Shown piece by piece: positions 1-9,008 of a stretch of 64,000 bases of DNA. Under the pieces are notes generated by a model that was not told the DNA's origin, ran no database searches, and saw only the letters and a program-made list of their open reading frames with translations. Numbering within the stretch: position 1 is the stretch's first letter; every line of letters begins with the position of its first letter. Location: positions 235,901-299,900 of the forward strand of contig NZ_MBEQ01000009.1 in assembly GCF_001954135.1 (NCBI RefSeq). The letters are read 5' to 3'. The translations under genes were made by a program, and so were the position numbers. The stretch is from Mycobacterium sp. GA-1841 (lineage in GTDB: Bacteria > Actinomycetota > Actinomycetes > Mycobacteriales > Mycobacteriaceae).

Positions 1-923
1 TCGATCACGAGATCGAGGTGATGTACGAGATGATGCGGGTTTCCGGCCGGCCGCTGTCACTATCGGTCATGCAGCACGAGCCGGGTGAAGGCTACCGTCG
101 AACACTGCAGGCAATCGAACGCGCGAACGCAGAGGGCCTTCAGATGACGGCGGTGGTCGCTCCGCGGGCCATCGGCGTGCTGGTCGACTTTCGAGGCACT
201 TACAACCCGTTCGTGCTGTCTCGGTCCTTCCGCGCGGGGCCCGATCTCCGCGATCCGGACGTCAAGCGACGCATCCTGGCAGAGGTCGCCGAACGCGGTG
301 GTCTGCGGGCGCCCTTGGATACCATCTTCGAACTCGGCGATCCACCGAATTACGAACCCGCACGGCAGGATTCGGTGGCTGCACGCGCGGCGCGTGCCGG
401 CAGCGATCCAGCCGAGGTGCTGTACGACATCATGCTCGAGGGGCCCGCGTACATGCCTGTGTTCAACTATCACAGCGGCAGTCTCGACGTCGTGCATGAG
501 ATGCTGGCACATCCGAATGCGCTGCCCGGCCTCAGCGACGGGGGAGCCCACGTGTCCACGATCTGCGATGCCAGCTTTTCAACCACGCTCCTCACTCACT
601 GGGGCCGCGACCGTCCCGGTCCGCGTTTCAACCTGGTGTGGCTGATTCAGCGCCAGTGCCGTGACACGGCGCGCATGGTGGGTCTCAACGACCGCGGCGT
701 GCTCGCCGCTGGGTACAAAGCCGATGTCAACGTGATCGACTTCGACAAGCTGACAGCCCGCGTGCCACACCTGGTCGCCGATCTTCCTGCCGGAGGCCAG
801 CGCGTCCTCCAAGCAGCTGACGGGTATCTGCACACTCTGGTGAGCGGTGACGAGGTATATACAAACGGCCGACCCACAGGGAAGTTGCCCGGCCGGCTGG
901 TGAGAGGCCCTCAACACGTCTGA
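1..923 (+). CDS. Amidohydrolase, N-acyl-D-amino-acid deacylase type (5' truncated by window)
   Basis: The frame is open from base 3, so the gene begins upstream and only about the last 306 codons are present. They form the C-terminal part of a TIM-barrel metal-dependent amidohydrolase of the D-aminoacylase group. The loop LSDGGAHVSTICDA carries the late metal-site Asp and His. The tail GYKADVNVIDFD followed by VYTNGRPTG is the small beta-sandwich that closes the fold in this family. Members hydrolyse N-acyl or cyclic amide bonds; mycobacterial paralogues have no assigned substrate that I know of. A second member of the family lies at 2923-4713, and the two bracket a DUF3556 membrane-protein gene on the other strand. 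The family call is firm and the substrate is unknown. Confidence 0.8.
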   Translation, partial: DHEIEVMYEMMRVSGRPLSLSVMQHEPGEGYRRTLQAIERANAEGLQMTAVVAPRAIGVLVDFRGTYNPFVLSRSFRAGPDLRDPDVKRRILAEVAERGGLRAPLDTIFELGDPPNYEPARQDSVAARAARAGSDPAEVLYDIMLEGPAYMPVFNYHSGSLDVVHEMLAHPNALPGLSDGGAHVSTICDASFSTTLLTHWGRDRPGPRFNLVWLIQRQCRDTARMVGLNDRGVLAAGYKADVNVIDFDKLTARVPHLVADLPAGGQRVLQAADGYLHTLVSGDEVYTNGRPTGKLPGRLVRGPQHV

Positions 924-939
924 GCGCGCCCGATGAACA

Positions 940-2691
940 TCATCGCGCCGCCTCGGCTGCGTTGCGTGAAGCGCGGCCGATGACCGTGATGGGGACGTCA
1001 TGCTCCCACGGTTGACGATCGACGACATCGGCGACGCGGAACGTACCGCGCTCGAGCTCCCCGGTAGCGGCGTCGACAATCCGGTACTGCTGCCACTGGT
1101 GTTGAATGGCCTGTCCGTCGAGCATGAGGACGCGTAACTCACCGGGTGCGAAATGGCACCGTTGCTGCAAAGCGGCCACGAGCTGTTCGTTGTGCAAGTG
1201 GCCGTCGCCGAAGCTCCATCCAATGGCGTAACCGGCCACCGTCTCGCCATCGATCACGGTGTAGTCCTTCTCACGGCCAGCGGGAATCACGTGATCCCAC
1301 AACGTCAACAGGGCACGACCATGAGCAAACATGGCGCGGAACGCATATCCGAGATGCAACGCCACCTGGGCCCCGTCGGGTCCGGAGAACTTCTCGATCT
1401 GCTTGTGCTGGATGAGGCCGAGCCCGATGCGACGTTCTGTGATCTTGCGCGTGGCCTCTTCCGTGAAAAACCATTGGGAGTTGTCCCAATTGCCGGCGTA
1501 GTAACGCATTCCGGGCAGAAAGGACACTTTTGCCGGGCACAGATTGCCAACAATGACAGTGATGACGATGACGCTCATCAACGCCGCGATCGGCCAGGGC
1601 TGAGTGACTTCGTGCCAGCCGATGGCCGCCTTGTCGACGAACAGCGCCACGACGGAGAAGATCATGAACACATTCCACTCCAGCGGCACACCAAGCGGAA
1701 TAGCCGTCAAGATCACCAGATGGAAGACCACCATCACCGTCGCTGCGACCGCGGTGACGGTGCCGCCGTCTGAGAAGAAAAGCACAACCGGCACGCCCAT
1801 TTCGATCACCGTGCCGCCATGGGCCAGCCACCGCGGGATCCAGCTGGGCCGCAGGTCGTCGGGAAACGCGCGGAAGAACAAGCGTTTCAACCACTTCGGT
1901 CGCACCAACGGGTTGTTCGCCATCATCGTCGCCACCACGAACGGAAAGTGGCGGTTGAGCTTGGATGTCGCAGCGCCGATCCAGATCGCGAGCATCACGA
2001 GCTTGGCTCCGACGATCATGTTCGGGCCGGTGAACAGGAATGTCACCGCGACCGCGCCGTATACTTCGCCCCGCGCGGCCAGAAAGATGGTCTTATCGCG
2101 TAGGCCCAGCAGGCCCAGGATCGCCAATATCACTGCGATCTTCCATGGCGCGATAACACCGACCGATGTTCCGAGCGACGGCACCGGCCCCGCTCCGTTG
2201 GATAGCAACGCCAGCAGCGTCGCCGCCAACAGCGTCGCGTACAGCACCACGTCGAATCCAGTACGCCGATCACCCGTGGTGAACGGAATTCGGTTCGGCC
2301 ACGGTGCAAGCCGGATCGTGCCGGTCCGTAGCCAATACAGCACCGAACCCATGGGCGGTGCGATCTTGCCGGTAAGCGGGCCGAAACCACAGCCGAACCC
2401 GAGAACCTCGAACAGCAGCGTCCACAGCACAATCTTTTGAAACACGATGGGCTCATGCCACCAGTAATCGAACTGGCCCCATCCGTCGATCCCCTTGGTG
2501 GCCAGCGCAAAACAGATGCCACCGAGGATGTAGAGCGCAATCTTCAGCGTGTACAGGACGTAGAAGACGTCTGGGTTGCCCATCCCTCGCTCGGCGATAT
2601 GGGTCGCCATCGGTTTGATCCGCTCGCTACGGCTTTCCGTGCGCCACTGTTCGAGATCGATCTGGGGCAGGTCAGCCTTCAAGAATCCCAT
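940..2691 (-). CDS. DUF3556 multi-pass membrane protein
   Basis: A 583-residue protein with a soluble N-terminus of about 45 residues (LPQIDLEQWRTESRSERIKP) and then many hydrophobic segments, for example around residues 48-65, 85-105, 150-165, 180-195 and 205-265. The last ~170 residues are soluble. It matches the pattern I know for the actinobacterial DUF3556 family (about 580 residues, annotated only as a transmembrane protein). Its role is unknown; in mycobacteria these genes often sit among lipid- or steroid-catabolic genes, which suits this neighbourhood. It is transcribed away from the amidohydrolase at 2923, across a 231-bp intergenic region with GGAC/GTCC dyads. Start ATG at 2691 follows the motif MGFLKADLPQ. 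Confidence 0.7.
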   Translation of the reverse strand: MGFLKADLPQIDLEQWRTESRSERIKPMATHIAERGMGNPDVFYVLYTLKIALYILGGICFALATKGIDGWGQFDYWWHEPIVFQKIVLWTLLFEVLGFGCGFGPLTGKIAPPMGSVLYWLRTGTIRLAPWPNRIPFTTGDRRTGFDVVLYATLLAATLLALLSNGAGPVPSLGTSVGVIAPWKIAVILAILGLLGLRDKTIFLAARGEVYGAVAVTFLFTGPNMIVGAKLVMLAIWIGAATSKLNRHFPFVVATMMANNPLVRPKWLKRLFFRAFPDDLRPSWIPRWLAHGGTVIEMGVPVVLFFSDGGTVTAVAATVMVVFHLVILTAIPLGVPLEWNVFMIFSVVALFVDKAAIGWHEVTQPWPIAALMSVIVITVIVGNLCPAKVSFLPGMRYYAGNWDNSQWFFTEEATRKITERRIGLGLIQHKQIEKFSGPDGAQVALHLGYAFRAMFAHGRALLTLWDHVIPAGREKDYTVIDGETVAGYAIGWSFGDGHLHNEQLVAALQQRCHFAPGELRVLMLDGQAIQHQWQQYRIVDAATGELERGTFRVADVVDRQPWEHDVPITVIGRASRNAAEAAR

Positions 2692-2848
2692 CGAACCTCC
2701 ACCTCAGCGGTCGTTGATGATCGAAAGCAACGGCGATTAGACATATCGCTACAAGTGTCCAATCGGACTGTACATCCCGCTACATGATTTTGGGCCCGAC
2801 TGCCATGAAGTTGGATTCTCAGGCCGTGCGGCTGCTCGTCGGGGCCAT

Positions 2849-2872
2849 TGGACATTCCTTGAAAACTGTCCA
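2849..2872. promoter_or_regulatory. Inverted repeat TGGACA-N12-TGTCCA in a divergent promoter region
   Basis: The 231-bp gap between the divergent DUF3556 gene and the amidohydrolase gene contains a perfect 6-bp dyad separated by 12 bases. About 90 bp away (2757-2768) is a compact GTCC-N4-GGAC dyad using the same half-site. This arrangement suggests binding of a dimeric regulator, though none is encoded nearby. These repeats differ from the 19-bp dyad found in every promoter region from 7 to 22 kb. Confidence 0.35.
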
Positions 2873-2922
2873 GTCGCCCCATACCATCAACGAACAGCCC
2901 ACGACGGAATGAGGTTGTCAGC

Positions 2923-4713
2923 ATGGCGTTTGACACTGTGGTCCGCAACGGTCGGTGGTTCGATGGCACCGGTGCGCCATCGGCTGTTCGCAACATCGGA
3001 ATCCGGGACGGTCGGGTGGCCGCTGTGACCACCGATCCGATAGAAGGGGACGAGACGATCGAGGCCGGCGGCAAGTGGGTGATGCCCGGCATGATCGACA
3101 TCCACACTCACTACGACGCCGAAGTGCTGGCCGGACCGGCGCTGGTTGAGTCTCTGCGCCACGGAGTGACGACGATCGTGATGGGGTCGTGCTCGCTGTC
3201 AACCGTCCACGTCGACGCCCACGACGCGGCTGACCTGTTCGGCCGGGTGGAAGCGATCCCGCACGAACAGGTTGTCCGCATCGTCGGCGAGCACAAGACC
3301 TGGCGTACTGCCGAGGAGTACGTGGCAGCGCTGGAGTCCTTGCCGTTGGGCCCCAATGTCACCGCATTCATCGGCCATTCCGACATCCGCGCCGCAGTGA
3401 TGGGACTCGACCGCGCCACGCGAAAGGACATGCGACCCACCAGTGCCGAACAGGCGCGCATGGAGTCCATGCTCGATCAGGCCCTCGACGCGGGGTTTGT
3501 CGGAATGTCCTCTCAGCAACTGCTTTTCGACAAAATTGATGGCGATGTGTGTCGATCGCGAACCCTGCCGTCGACCTATGCCAAGGGACGGGAATTGCGC
3601 CGACTGAAGTCACGACTGCGGCGGCGCGACCGTGTCCTTCAATCGGGACCTGACATCAGCCATCCACATAACATCGTCTCGCAGGCCCTGCAGTCGGTCG
3701 GCTTCGGCCGACCACGGCTCAAGACCAGCCTGCTCGCGGCCGCCGATATGAAGTCCACGCCCGGCGGGATGTGGCTGACAGTGGTACTGGCGGCGATCGC
3801 CAATCGCCTCGGCGGCGATTTCCGGTTTCAGCATCTGCCAGTGCCGTTCGAGGTCTATGCCGACGGCATCGACCTGGTGATCTTCGAGGAGTTCGGGTCG
3901 GGCGCGGCCGCACTGCACCTCAAGACCGAACTCGAGCGCAATGAATTGCTGCGTGACGAGGCCTATCGGCGGTGGTTCCGAAAAGACTACGACAACAGAT
4001 GGGGACCACGCGCCTGGCATCGGGACTTCTTCGATGCCGAAATCGTGGCGTGCCCGGACCGCACGGTGGTCGGCAAATCATTTGGCGATGTGGGCAAGGA
4101 GCGAGGGGGAGTCCACCCGGTCGATGCGTTCCTCGACCTCGTATTGGAACATGGTGCAGAACTCCGTTGGCGCACTACGATTTCCAACCATCGCCCAAAA
4201 ATGCTGCGCCGCCTGGCCCGCATGAACGGTATCCAAATGGGATTCTCCGACGCCGGCGCGCACATGCGGAATATGGCGTTCTACAACTTCGGCCTGCGGC
4301 TGCTGCGTCACGTCCGCGACGCACAGCGGTCCGGCGAGGCGTTCATCAGCACCGAGCGTGCTGTGCACCGGCTCACCGGCGAGTTGGCCGACTGGTATCG
4401 CCTCGACGCCGGCCATCTGCGGGTGGGTGACTGGGCCGACGTGGTGATTGTGGATCCCGACCGGCTCGACGCCGCGCTCGATGGATATCACGAAGCGGCA
4501 GCGGAGGCGTATCAGGGCCTGCGGCGAATGGTGAATCGCAACGACGACGCGGTCACCGCGGTGCTGGTGGCCGGACGAACGGTCTTCTCTGGTGGTCAGC
4601 CCACTGCGCTGCTGGGAACTCATCGCACCGGCTGCTTCCTGCGCGCCGATGGACGCCCACGCAACATCGCCTCGAGGGAGAACGCCCCGCAGCCGAGCGC
4701 GGCGCCGGCATGA
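2923..4713 (+). CDS. Amidohydrolase, N-acyl-D-amino-acid deacylase family
   Basis: A full-length 596-residue member, close to the usual 550-600 for the family. Metal-binding motif DIHTHYDAEV lies near residue 66, followed by TTIVMGSCSLS, which corresponds to the GNCG-like segment of D-aminoacylases. A late GFSDAGAHMRNMAF supplies the Asp and His of the barrel end, and GDWADVVIVDPDRLD plus VLVAGRTVFSGG form the closing beta-sandwich. The ATG at 2923 follows a GAGG 8 bases upstream. Its stop overlaps the start of the alpha/beta hydrolase gene (ATGA), so the two are probably co-translated. The substrate is unknown: an N-acyl amino acid, or a cyclic amide or ester, is possible. Confidence 0.82.
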   Translation: MAFDTVVRNGRWFDGTGAPSAVRNIGIRDGRVAAVTTDPIEGDETIEAGGKWVMPGMIDIHTHYDAEVLAGPALVESLRHGVTTIVMGSCSLSTVHVDAHDAADLFGRVEAIPHEQVVRIVGEHKTWRTAEEYVAALESLPLGPNVTAFIGHSDIRAAVMGLDRATRKDMRPTSAEQARMESMLDQALDAGFVGMSSQQLLFDKIDGDVCRSRTLPSTYAKGRELRRLKSRLRRRDRVLQSGPDISHPHNIVSQALQSVGFGRPRLKTSLLAAADMKSTPGGMWLTVVLAAIANRLGGDFRFQHLPVPFEVYADGIDLVIFEEFGSGAAALHLKTELERNELLRDEAYRRWFRKDYDNRWGPRAWHRDFFDAEIVACPDRTVVGKSFGDVGKERGGVHPVDAFLDLVLEHGAELRWRTTISNHRPKMLRRLARMNGIQMGFSDAGAHMRNMAFYNFGLRLLRHVRDAQRSGEAFISTERAVHRLTGELADWYRLDAGHLRVGDWADVVIVDPDRLDAALDGYHEAAAEAYQGLRRMVNRNDDAVTAVLVAGRTVFSGGQPTALLGTHRTGCFLRADGRPRNIASRENAPQPSAAPA

Positions 4714-5609
4714 TTGCGCCGACCGCACAGTCGCTCGAGCTGTCGCACCTGCGATTCGAAACGCTGACGTGGGGACCCGACGACGGTCGGCTGATGCTTT
4801 GCCTGCACGGTTACCCTGACACGGCGTGGACCTGGCGTCACCTCGGCCCGTTCTTTGCTCAGCGCGGCTTCCGTGTCGTCGCGCCGTTCATGCGCGGTTA
4901 CGCGCCCACCGAAATGGCCCGCGACGGCGACTACGGTTTGGGGGCGCTGATGTTCGATGCCATCGCGCTTCATCGCGGCCTGGACGGTGGGAGCGACGCC
5001 GTGCTTGTCGGACATGACTGGGGAGCATTGGCGGCCAACGGAATAGCGGCTTATCCGGACAGTCCATTCACCAAGGTGGTGTCGATGGGGGTGCCCATGT
5101 TGGCCGGCCTGGCCGCCCGCGCGGGTAATGTGGGCGAGTTGCTGCGTGCGTTGCCCCGGCAACTCCAAATGAGCTGGTATGTGCTCTACCAACAACTTCC
5201 GAAGATCTCTGAACGCAGCCTCGACCGACTCATTCCCAAACTGTGGCGCGATTGGTGCCCACCTGGCTATGACAGCACGGCCGACCTCGCACACGTCTGG
5301 AAGAGTCTTCCTGACAACCGTCGACGCACCGCGGCGCTGAATTACTATCGCGCCGCCTTCCGGCCTACGCGGCGCGCTTCGAACTACCATACGTTCGCCG
5401 CCTACTCCCGACGGATCGCCCCGCGTGTGCCGATGCTGCATCTACACGGACACGAAGACGGCGCGATCGACGCGCGCCTGGGCGCATTGGGCGCGCACGC
5501 ACTCGCTCCCGGCAGTCGACACCACATCATCAACGGCGCTGGGCATTTCATGCATCTCGACCAACCCGACGAGGTGCACAGACTCATCAGTGACTACGTG
5601 TCCATCTGA
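4710..5609 (+). CDS. Alpha/beta hydrolase, epoxide-hydrolase-like
   Basis: A 299-residue alpha/beta hydrolase. LHGYPDTAWTW near residue 32 is the oxyanion-loop HG-x-P motif typical of epoxide hydrolases. The nucleophile elbow reads GHDWGA (around residue 105), so the nucleophile is Asp rather than Ser, as in epoxide hydrolases and haloalkane dehalogenases. The catalytic His lies in GAGHFMHLDQPDEV near the C-terminus. Its ATG overlaps the stop of the upstream amidohydrolase by 4 bases, which indicates translational coupling and a shared pathway. It could also be an ester- or C-C-cleaving relative, but the Asp nucleophile favours epoxide or halide chemistry. Confidence 0.8.
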   Translation: MIAPTAQSLELSHLRFETLTWGPDDGRLMLCLHGYPDTAWTWRHLGPFFAQRGFRVVAPFMRGYAPTEMARDGDYGLGALMFDAIALHRGLDGGSDAVLVGHDWGALAANGIAAYPDSPFTKVVSMGVPMLAGLAARAGNVGELLRALPRQLQMSWYVLYQQLPKISERSLDRLIPKLWRDWCPPGYDSTADLAHVWKSLPDNRRRTAALNYYRAAFRPTRRASNYHTFAAYSRRIAPRVPMLHLHGHEDGAIDARLGALGAHALAPGSRHHIINGAGHFMHLDQPDEVHRLISDYVSI

Positions 5610-5615
5610 CGAGCG

Positions 5616-5807
5616 ATGCCCGGCTGGGTCGCCCATACCGCTGCAGAAGCGTCACGGAGTTATACCCGACTGGAGAGCGCGGCGACAAAGTTTGTGTTAC
5701 CGGGGCAGAGCGGACGGCTGCCGTTCCTCAAGACGGTGCGCAAATGGGCCACCCAGTTCTACGAGGTCCCACCTGTGGACACCGAGACCGTCGGTACGTC
5801 GTCATAA
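5616..5807 (+). CDS. Small ORF of unknown function, possibly a gene remnant
   Basis: A 63-codon frame (ATG 5616, stop 5805-5807) in the gap between the alpha/beta hydrolase and the frameshifted dehydrogenase. The second half (FVLPGQSGRLPFLKTVRKWA) has a protein-like composition, but I do not recognise it. No convincing ribosome-binding site precedes it. It may be the C-terminal remnant of a lost gene, or non-coding. Confidence 0.2.
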   Translation: MPGWVAHTAAEASRSYTRLESAATKFVLPGQSGRLPFLKTVRKWATQFYEVPPVDTETVGTSS

Positions 5808-5834
5808 CGAGTGCGCGCAGCGCCGGTAGTCGAG

Positions 5835-6922
5835 CTACTCCAGTTCATGCCCGATGAGACCTGGAACTGATATCGCTCCCAGGTCGAGATGGGTTTTGAG
5901 GCCCGGTTCTGATTTGCACACCGCGGGAATGACGTTCACTGCGGACATGGCGGTCCAAGCGTAGCCGGGATGCGCAGTGTGTCCGTGTTGATCGGCTGCA
6001 CCCTGCAGCGTGATCTCAGTCGAAGGATCACCTTTGATGACAACACGATACCTGTTGGTTCCCCAGTTCCAGTCGGGCTCGATCAGACCGTCGCCCATCG
6101 TGTAGAGGGCGTTGAATTGCACCAGGGGAACGCTGCCGGCCCACCCAGTCCATGTGTGATGTTGAGCTGCAACCGTTCCTGCGCGAACCACGCCCTTCAA
6201 GTCGGGCACATCGCTGTCGGGTGTGCCGGCATAGGGGATGTCGGTAGTGGCCAATGCGATATCCAGTTCGGAGGTTACGTTGTCGATCTCCGTGCCGAGT
6301 CCGGCGGCAATCATCGCCATCGACTGCGCGAAGTGCGGTACGGCTGCTTCCAGAAGGTTTGGGCGAGAGTGAAATACGGCAGGGTCGGCGCCCAGCCCGA
6401 TCCATTCTATGTATTTGGACGGGTAGTCGCTGAAGTTCACGACCTCAAAGACCTGGACCTGGTCGACACGGCTGACCAAGCGCGACGCGACAAGGGGAAG
6501 TAGGTCACCGGCGAAACCGGGATGAATTCCACCGGCGTGGTAAGACGTTCCGCCCTCTCTGCATGCCTGTTCAATCTGGGCGACCTCAAGACGATTCGTC
6601 TCGTTGGGATGGTAGATCCCCGCGGTGGTGACTACGTTTTTCCTGACCGCAGCAGCCGGCACACGATCTCGGTATCCGGCCAGACCGGGGTGTAGAACAC
6701 GCAGTCCGCCTCCATTGCGAGAACAGCGTCTACGTCGTCGGTGGCCAGCACGCCGGTGGCCGGGGTTCCGACGATGTCGCCCGCGTCTTTGCCGATCTTC
6801 TTCGGGTCGTAGACGAGTACGCCGACAACGTCGAAAGCCGGACTGCGGAGGAAATGCTTCAGCGCCGCCTTGCCTACGCTACCGGTGGCCCATTGGATGA
6901 CACGGTAAGGGCGTTCACTCAC
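5835..6922 (-). pseudogene. NAD(P)-binding DapB/2,4-diaminopentanoate-dehydrogenase-like protein, frameshifted
   Basis: Two frames together make one family member. The N-terminal Rossmann half starts at GTG 6922 (SERPYRVIQWATGSVGKAAL, with AGGAG 7 bases upstream) and runs to LLRSGK. The C-terminal half continues as KNVVTTAGIYHP down to the stop at 5835. The break is at a run of five A (plus-strand T at 6637-6641). Six A would restore GKNVVTT, matching paralogues that read SGANVVTT (9978-11021) and SGKNVATT (12439-13512). The repaired product would be 362 residues, as in the paralogues. Either the gene is broken or one base was lost in a homopolymer during sequencing. It diverges from the APH-like gene at 7104 across a 19-bp operator-like dyad. 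Confidence 0.85.
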
Positions 6923-7045
6923 GAGGCGACTCCTGACTGTTGGGGAGTGACAAGTTGAACTTCGTGGCGCCGGGGCGATCTTTGGAAATGAGTCGAGCTC
7001 GAGTTTTCTCATACTCGCCCATGCCGTCGGCGTATCGGTATTAAA

Positions 7046-7064
7046 TACTGTAATCGCCTCGGTA
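7046..7064. promoter_or_regulatory. 19-bp operator-like dyad, island regulon site 1
   Basis: Fits the consensus TACYGTAAnnnnnnCRGTA shared by eight intergenic regions between 7 and 22.3 kb. It lies between the divergent starts at 6922 and 7104, 40 bp upstream of the latter. The left half is exact (TACTGTAA) and the right half is CGGTA. Confidence 0.6.
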
Positions 7065-7103
7065 GGCATGAGCCTAGCGGCAATCGGGTTGTGCAGGAGC
7101 GAA

Positions 7104-8510
7104 ATGAGCGACGAACTAGAGCGGTTGGAACGTTGGGTTGAAGCCGCCCTGGGTGGGACAGTCCTTGGCAGCCGGCGGTTGCCGCGCTGGCGGCCTGCGT
7201 GGGACATCGATGTCGAGATCGGTCATCGGCGGGTGGCGTTGCACGCGCGCGGCGAACGGGAACGACGCATTGTGATGCCGTACCGGATTGCCGACGAGGT
7301 CGCCACCCATCGCCTGCTGGAAGCTCATCAGATTCCGGTTCCACACGCGTACGGCCTGTGCGACCAGCCGTATGCACTGGTCATGGACCGCCTGCCGGGG
7401 CAGGCGGACCTGTCGAACGTGGCCGCCGATGACCGGGACCGGCTTCTGGACTCGTATCTGCAGATTTTGGCCAAGATCTATCAGATACCGCTTTCGGACG
7501 CCGAGGCTGCCGGTTTTGAGATTCCCACTGACTCTGCTGCAGCCTGTCTGGCAGGGTACTGGCGGCGCACGGAGCACCTATACGACGCGGCGATGGCCGG
7601 TCATGACCCCGACCCCCTCGCCGTATTTCTACGCCGCTGGATCAACGACCATGTACCAGCTGATCGTCACCGGCATGCCCGCTTCATCACCTATGACTCC
7701 TTTCAGTTCATGTTCGACGGTACGCAGATCACCGGTCTGCTTGATTTCGAGCACGCCCATGTCGGGGATCCCATGATGGACCTTGCGGCGCTACGGATTC
7801 GAGACACCATCAAGAACATCGGCGAACTGCCTGACTACGCCGATCGCTATCGCCAGATCACGGGCGTCGAAATCGACCACGACGCCGTGGAATTTCACAC
7901 CGTCGTGTACAACGCCATCTCGGTGTTGTCCGTTGGTCCGCCGCTGCACGATCCGCTTCCTGGCACGGATTGGCTGACCTACCTGGCCTGGTACGTCAAC
8001 GGCGCGCGGTGGTCACTGGAGTGCATCGCCGAGATCGGCGGCTATCGGCTTGAGCCCGTCCAGATCCCGCAGCCGCGGCCCACCAAGCACGCGGCAGCCC
8101 TGCGCCACCTGGTGGCGGGATTGCGCGACGCCAGTTACGGGCTTGCCGAAGTCGACTATCAGCGGGTTGCATTGGGGCGGATCGCGAATCATCTCAAACG
8201 GGTCGATGAGATCGGTGCCGAGCTCGACAGTGCCGATCTCGACGACCTCGGTGAAATGCTCGGCAGCCGCCCACAGCCTGAGGACGCCGACGCCGAGCTG
8301 ATCCGGTTCATCAATGACGCCGGACCGGATCGCGAAGAGGAACTGGTGCGCCTCCTGGACCGGCGCGCCCAGCGGCGCCACTTGTCGATGGCGTCGGCCT
8401 CCTCGTTGATGCTGCGCCACCCGCCGTTGCGGAGCCTGAGACCAGATCGGACCGTCGCACGCAGTCTCGACGACGGTTGGCCCGGCGGCGCGATACCCGG
8501 CACTGCCTAG
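7104..8510 (+). CDS. APH-fold phosphotransferase-like protein with degenerate catalytic loop
   Basis: A 468-residue protein with the aminoglycoside-phosphotransferase/choline-kinase fold. PYALVMDRLPGQADL is the hinge between lobes, and LLDFEHAHVGDPMMDLA is the metal-binding DFG-equivalent. The catalytic loop, normally H-G-D-x4-N, reads TYDSFQFMF: Asp is kept, but His is replaced by Thr and the Asn position is Met. The C-terminal ~130 residues extend beyond the kinase core. ATG 7104 is preferred over the ATG 12 codons upstream because AGGAG lies 5 bases before it. It heads an apparent three-gene unit with the VOC-like and LLM genes. Kinase activity is uncertain; acyl-CoA-linked APH proteins are common in mycobacterial catabolic clusters. 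Confidence 0.7.
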   Translation: MSDELERLERWVEAALGGTVLGSRRLPRWRPAWDIDVEIGHRRVALHARGERERRIVMPYRIADEVATHRLLEAHQIPVPHAYGLCDQPYALVMDRLPGQADLSNVAADDRDRLLDSYLQILAKIYQIPLSDAEAAGFEIPTDSAAACLAGYWRRTEHLYDAAMAGHDPDPLAVFLRRWINDHVPADRHRHARFITYDSFQFMFDGTQITGLLDFEHAHVGDPMMDLAALRIRDTIKNIGELPDYADRYRQITGVEIDHDAVEFHTVVYNAISVLSVGPPLHDPLPGTDWLTYLAWYVNGARWSLECIAEIGGYRLEPVQIPQPRPTKHAAALRHLVAGLRDASYGLAEVDYQRVALGRIANHLKRVDEIGAELDSADLDDLGEMLGSRPQPEDADAELIRFINDAGPDREEELVRLLDRRAQRRHLSMASASSLMLRHPPLRSLRPDRTVARSLDDGWPGGAIPGTA

Positions 8511-8566
8511 ACCGACGTCAGGACTGGAATCCACCGACCTTCACACCGACAGCACAAGGAATACCC

Positions 8567-9007
8567 GTGGTCGACAAGAATCCCGAACCGTCCCCGCTGC
8601 GGCACCGGGTGGTCGTGCACTGCCAAACGCCCGGCAACTTCGTGGGCTTTCTGACCGATGTTGTCGGGATGACGGTACACACCGAGATTGACCTGGCGTC
8701 AGAACTGCTGGAGCAAGCGATGGGCTGGCCGCCCAGCGCGGGCACGCATCTGTGGATTCTGGGTGACGGACGCCACCCGAGCATTCACGTCATGGGGATT
8801 CCACCATCGCTGAGCGGCCAGGTTCCAGACGGTCTCGCCGTGTTGTCTTTCACCACAGACGATCTCGCGAAAGTGCTGAGCGAAACCCAGCCGTTCACCG
8901 CAAGCCCGTTCAGCGCATTGCCTTCTGCAGCATCGGGAGTCGATGCGGCAATCGGTGTGATCGAAGGCGTCACAGTCGAATTCATGGCTCCACACGGGAG
9001 ACGGTGA
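8567..9007 (+). CDS. VOC/glyoxalase-like small protein
   Basis: A 146-residue protein, start GTG 8567 (VVDKNPEPSPLRHRVVVHC) preceded by AAGGA at 6 bases. The pattern of an N-terminal strand (HRVVVHCQTPGNFVGFLTDVVGM), a middle DGRHPSIHVMGIP and a C-terminal strand ending in VTVEFMAP resembles one or two beta-alpha-beta-beta-beta units of the vicinal-oxygen-chelate superfamily. The metal residues are not obvious and the similarity is weak. Its stop is one base from the LLM gene start, and it follows the APH-like gene by 56 bp, so the three are probably one transcript. It could be a binding protein or an isomerase/epimerase. Confidence 0.5.
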   Translation: MVDKNPEPSPLRHRVVVHCQTPGNFVGFLTDVVGMTVHTEIDLASELLEQAMGWPPSAGTHLWILGDGRHPSIHVMGIPPSLSGQVPDGLAVLSFTTDDLAKVLSETQPFTASPFSALPSAASGVDAAIGVIEGVTVEFMAPHGRR

Positions 9008-9008
9008 C

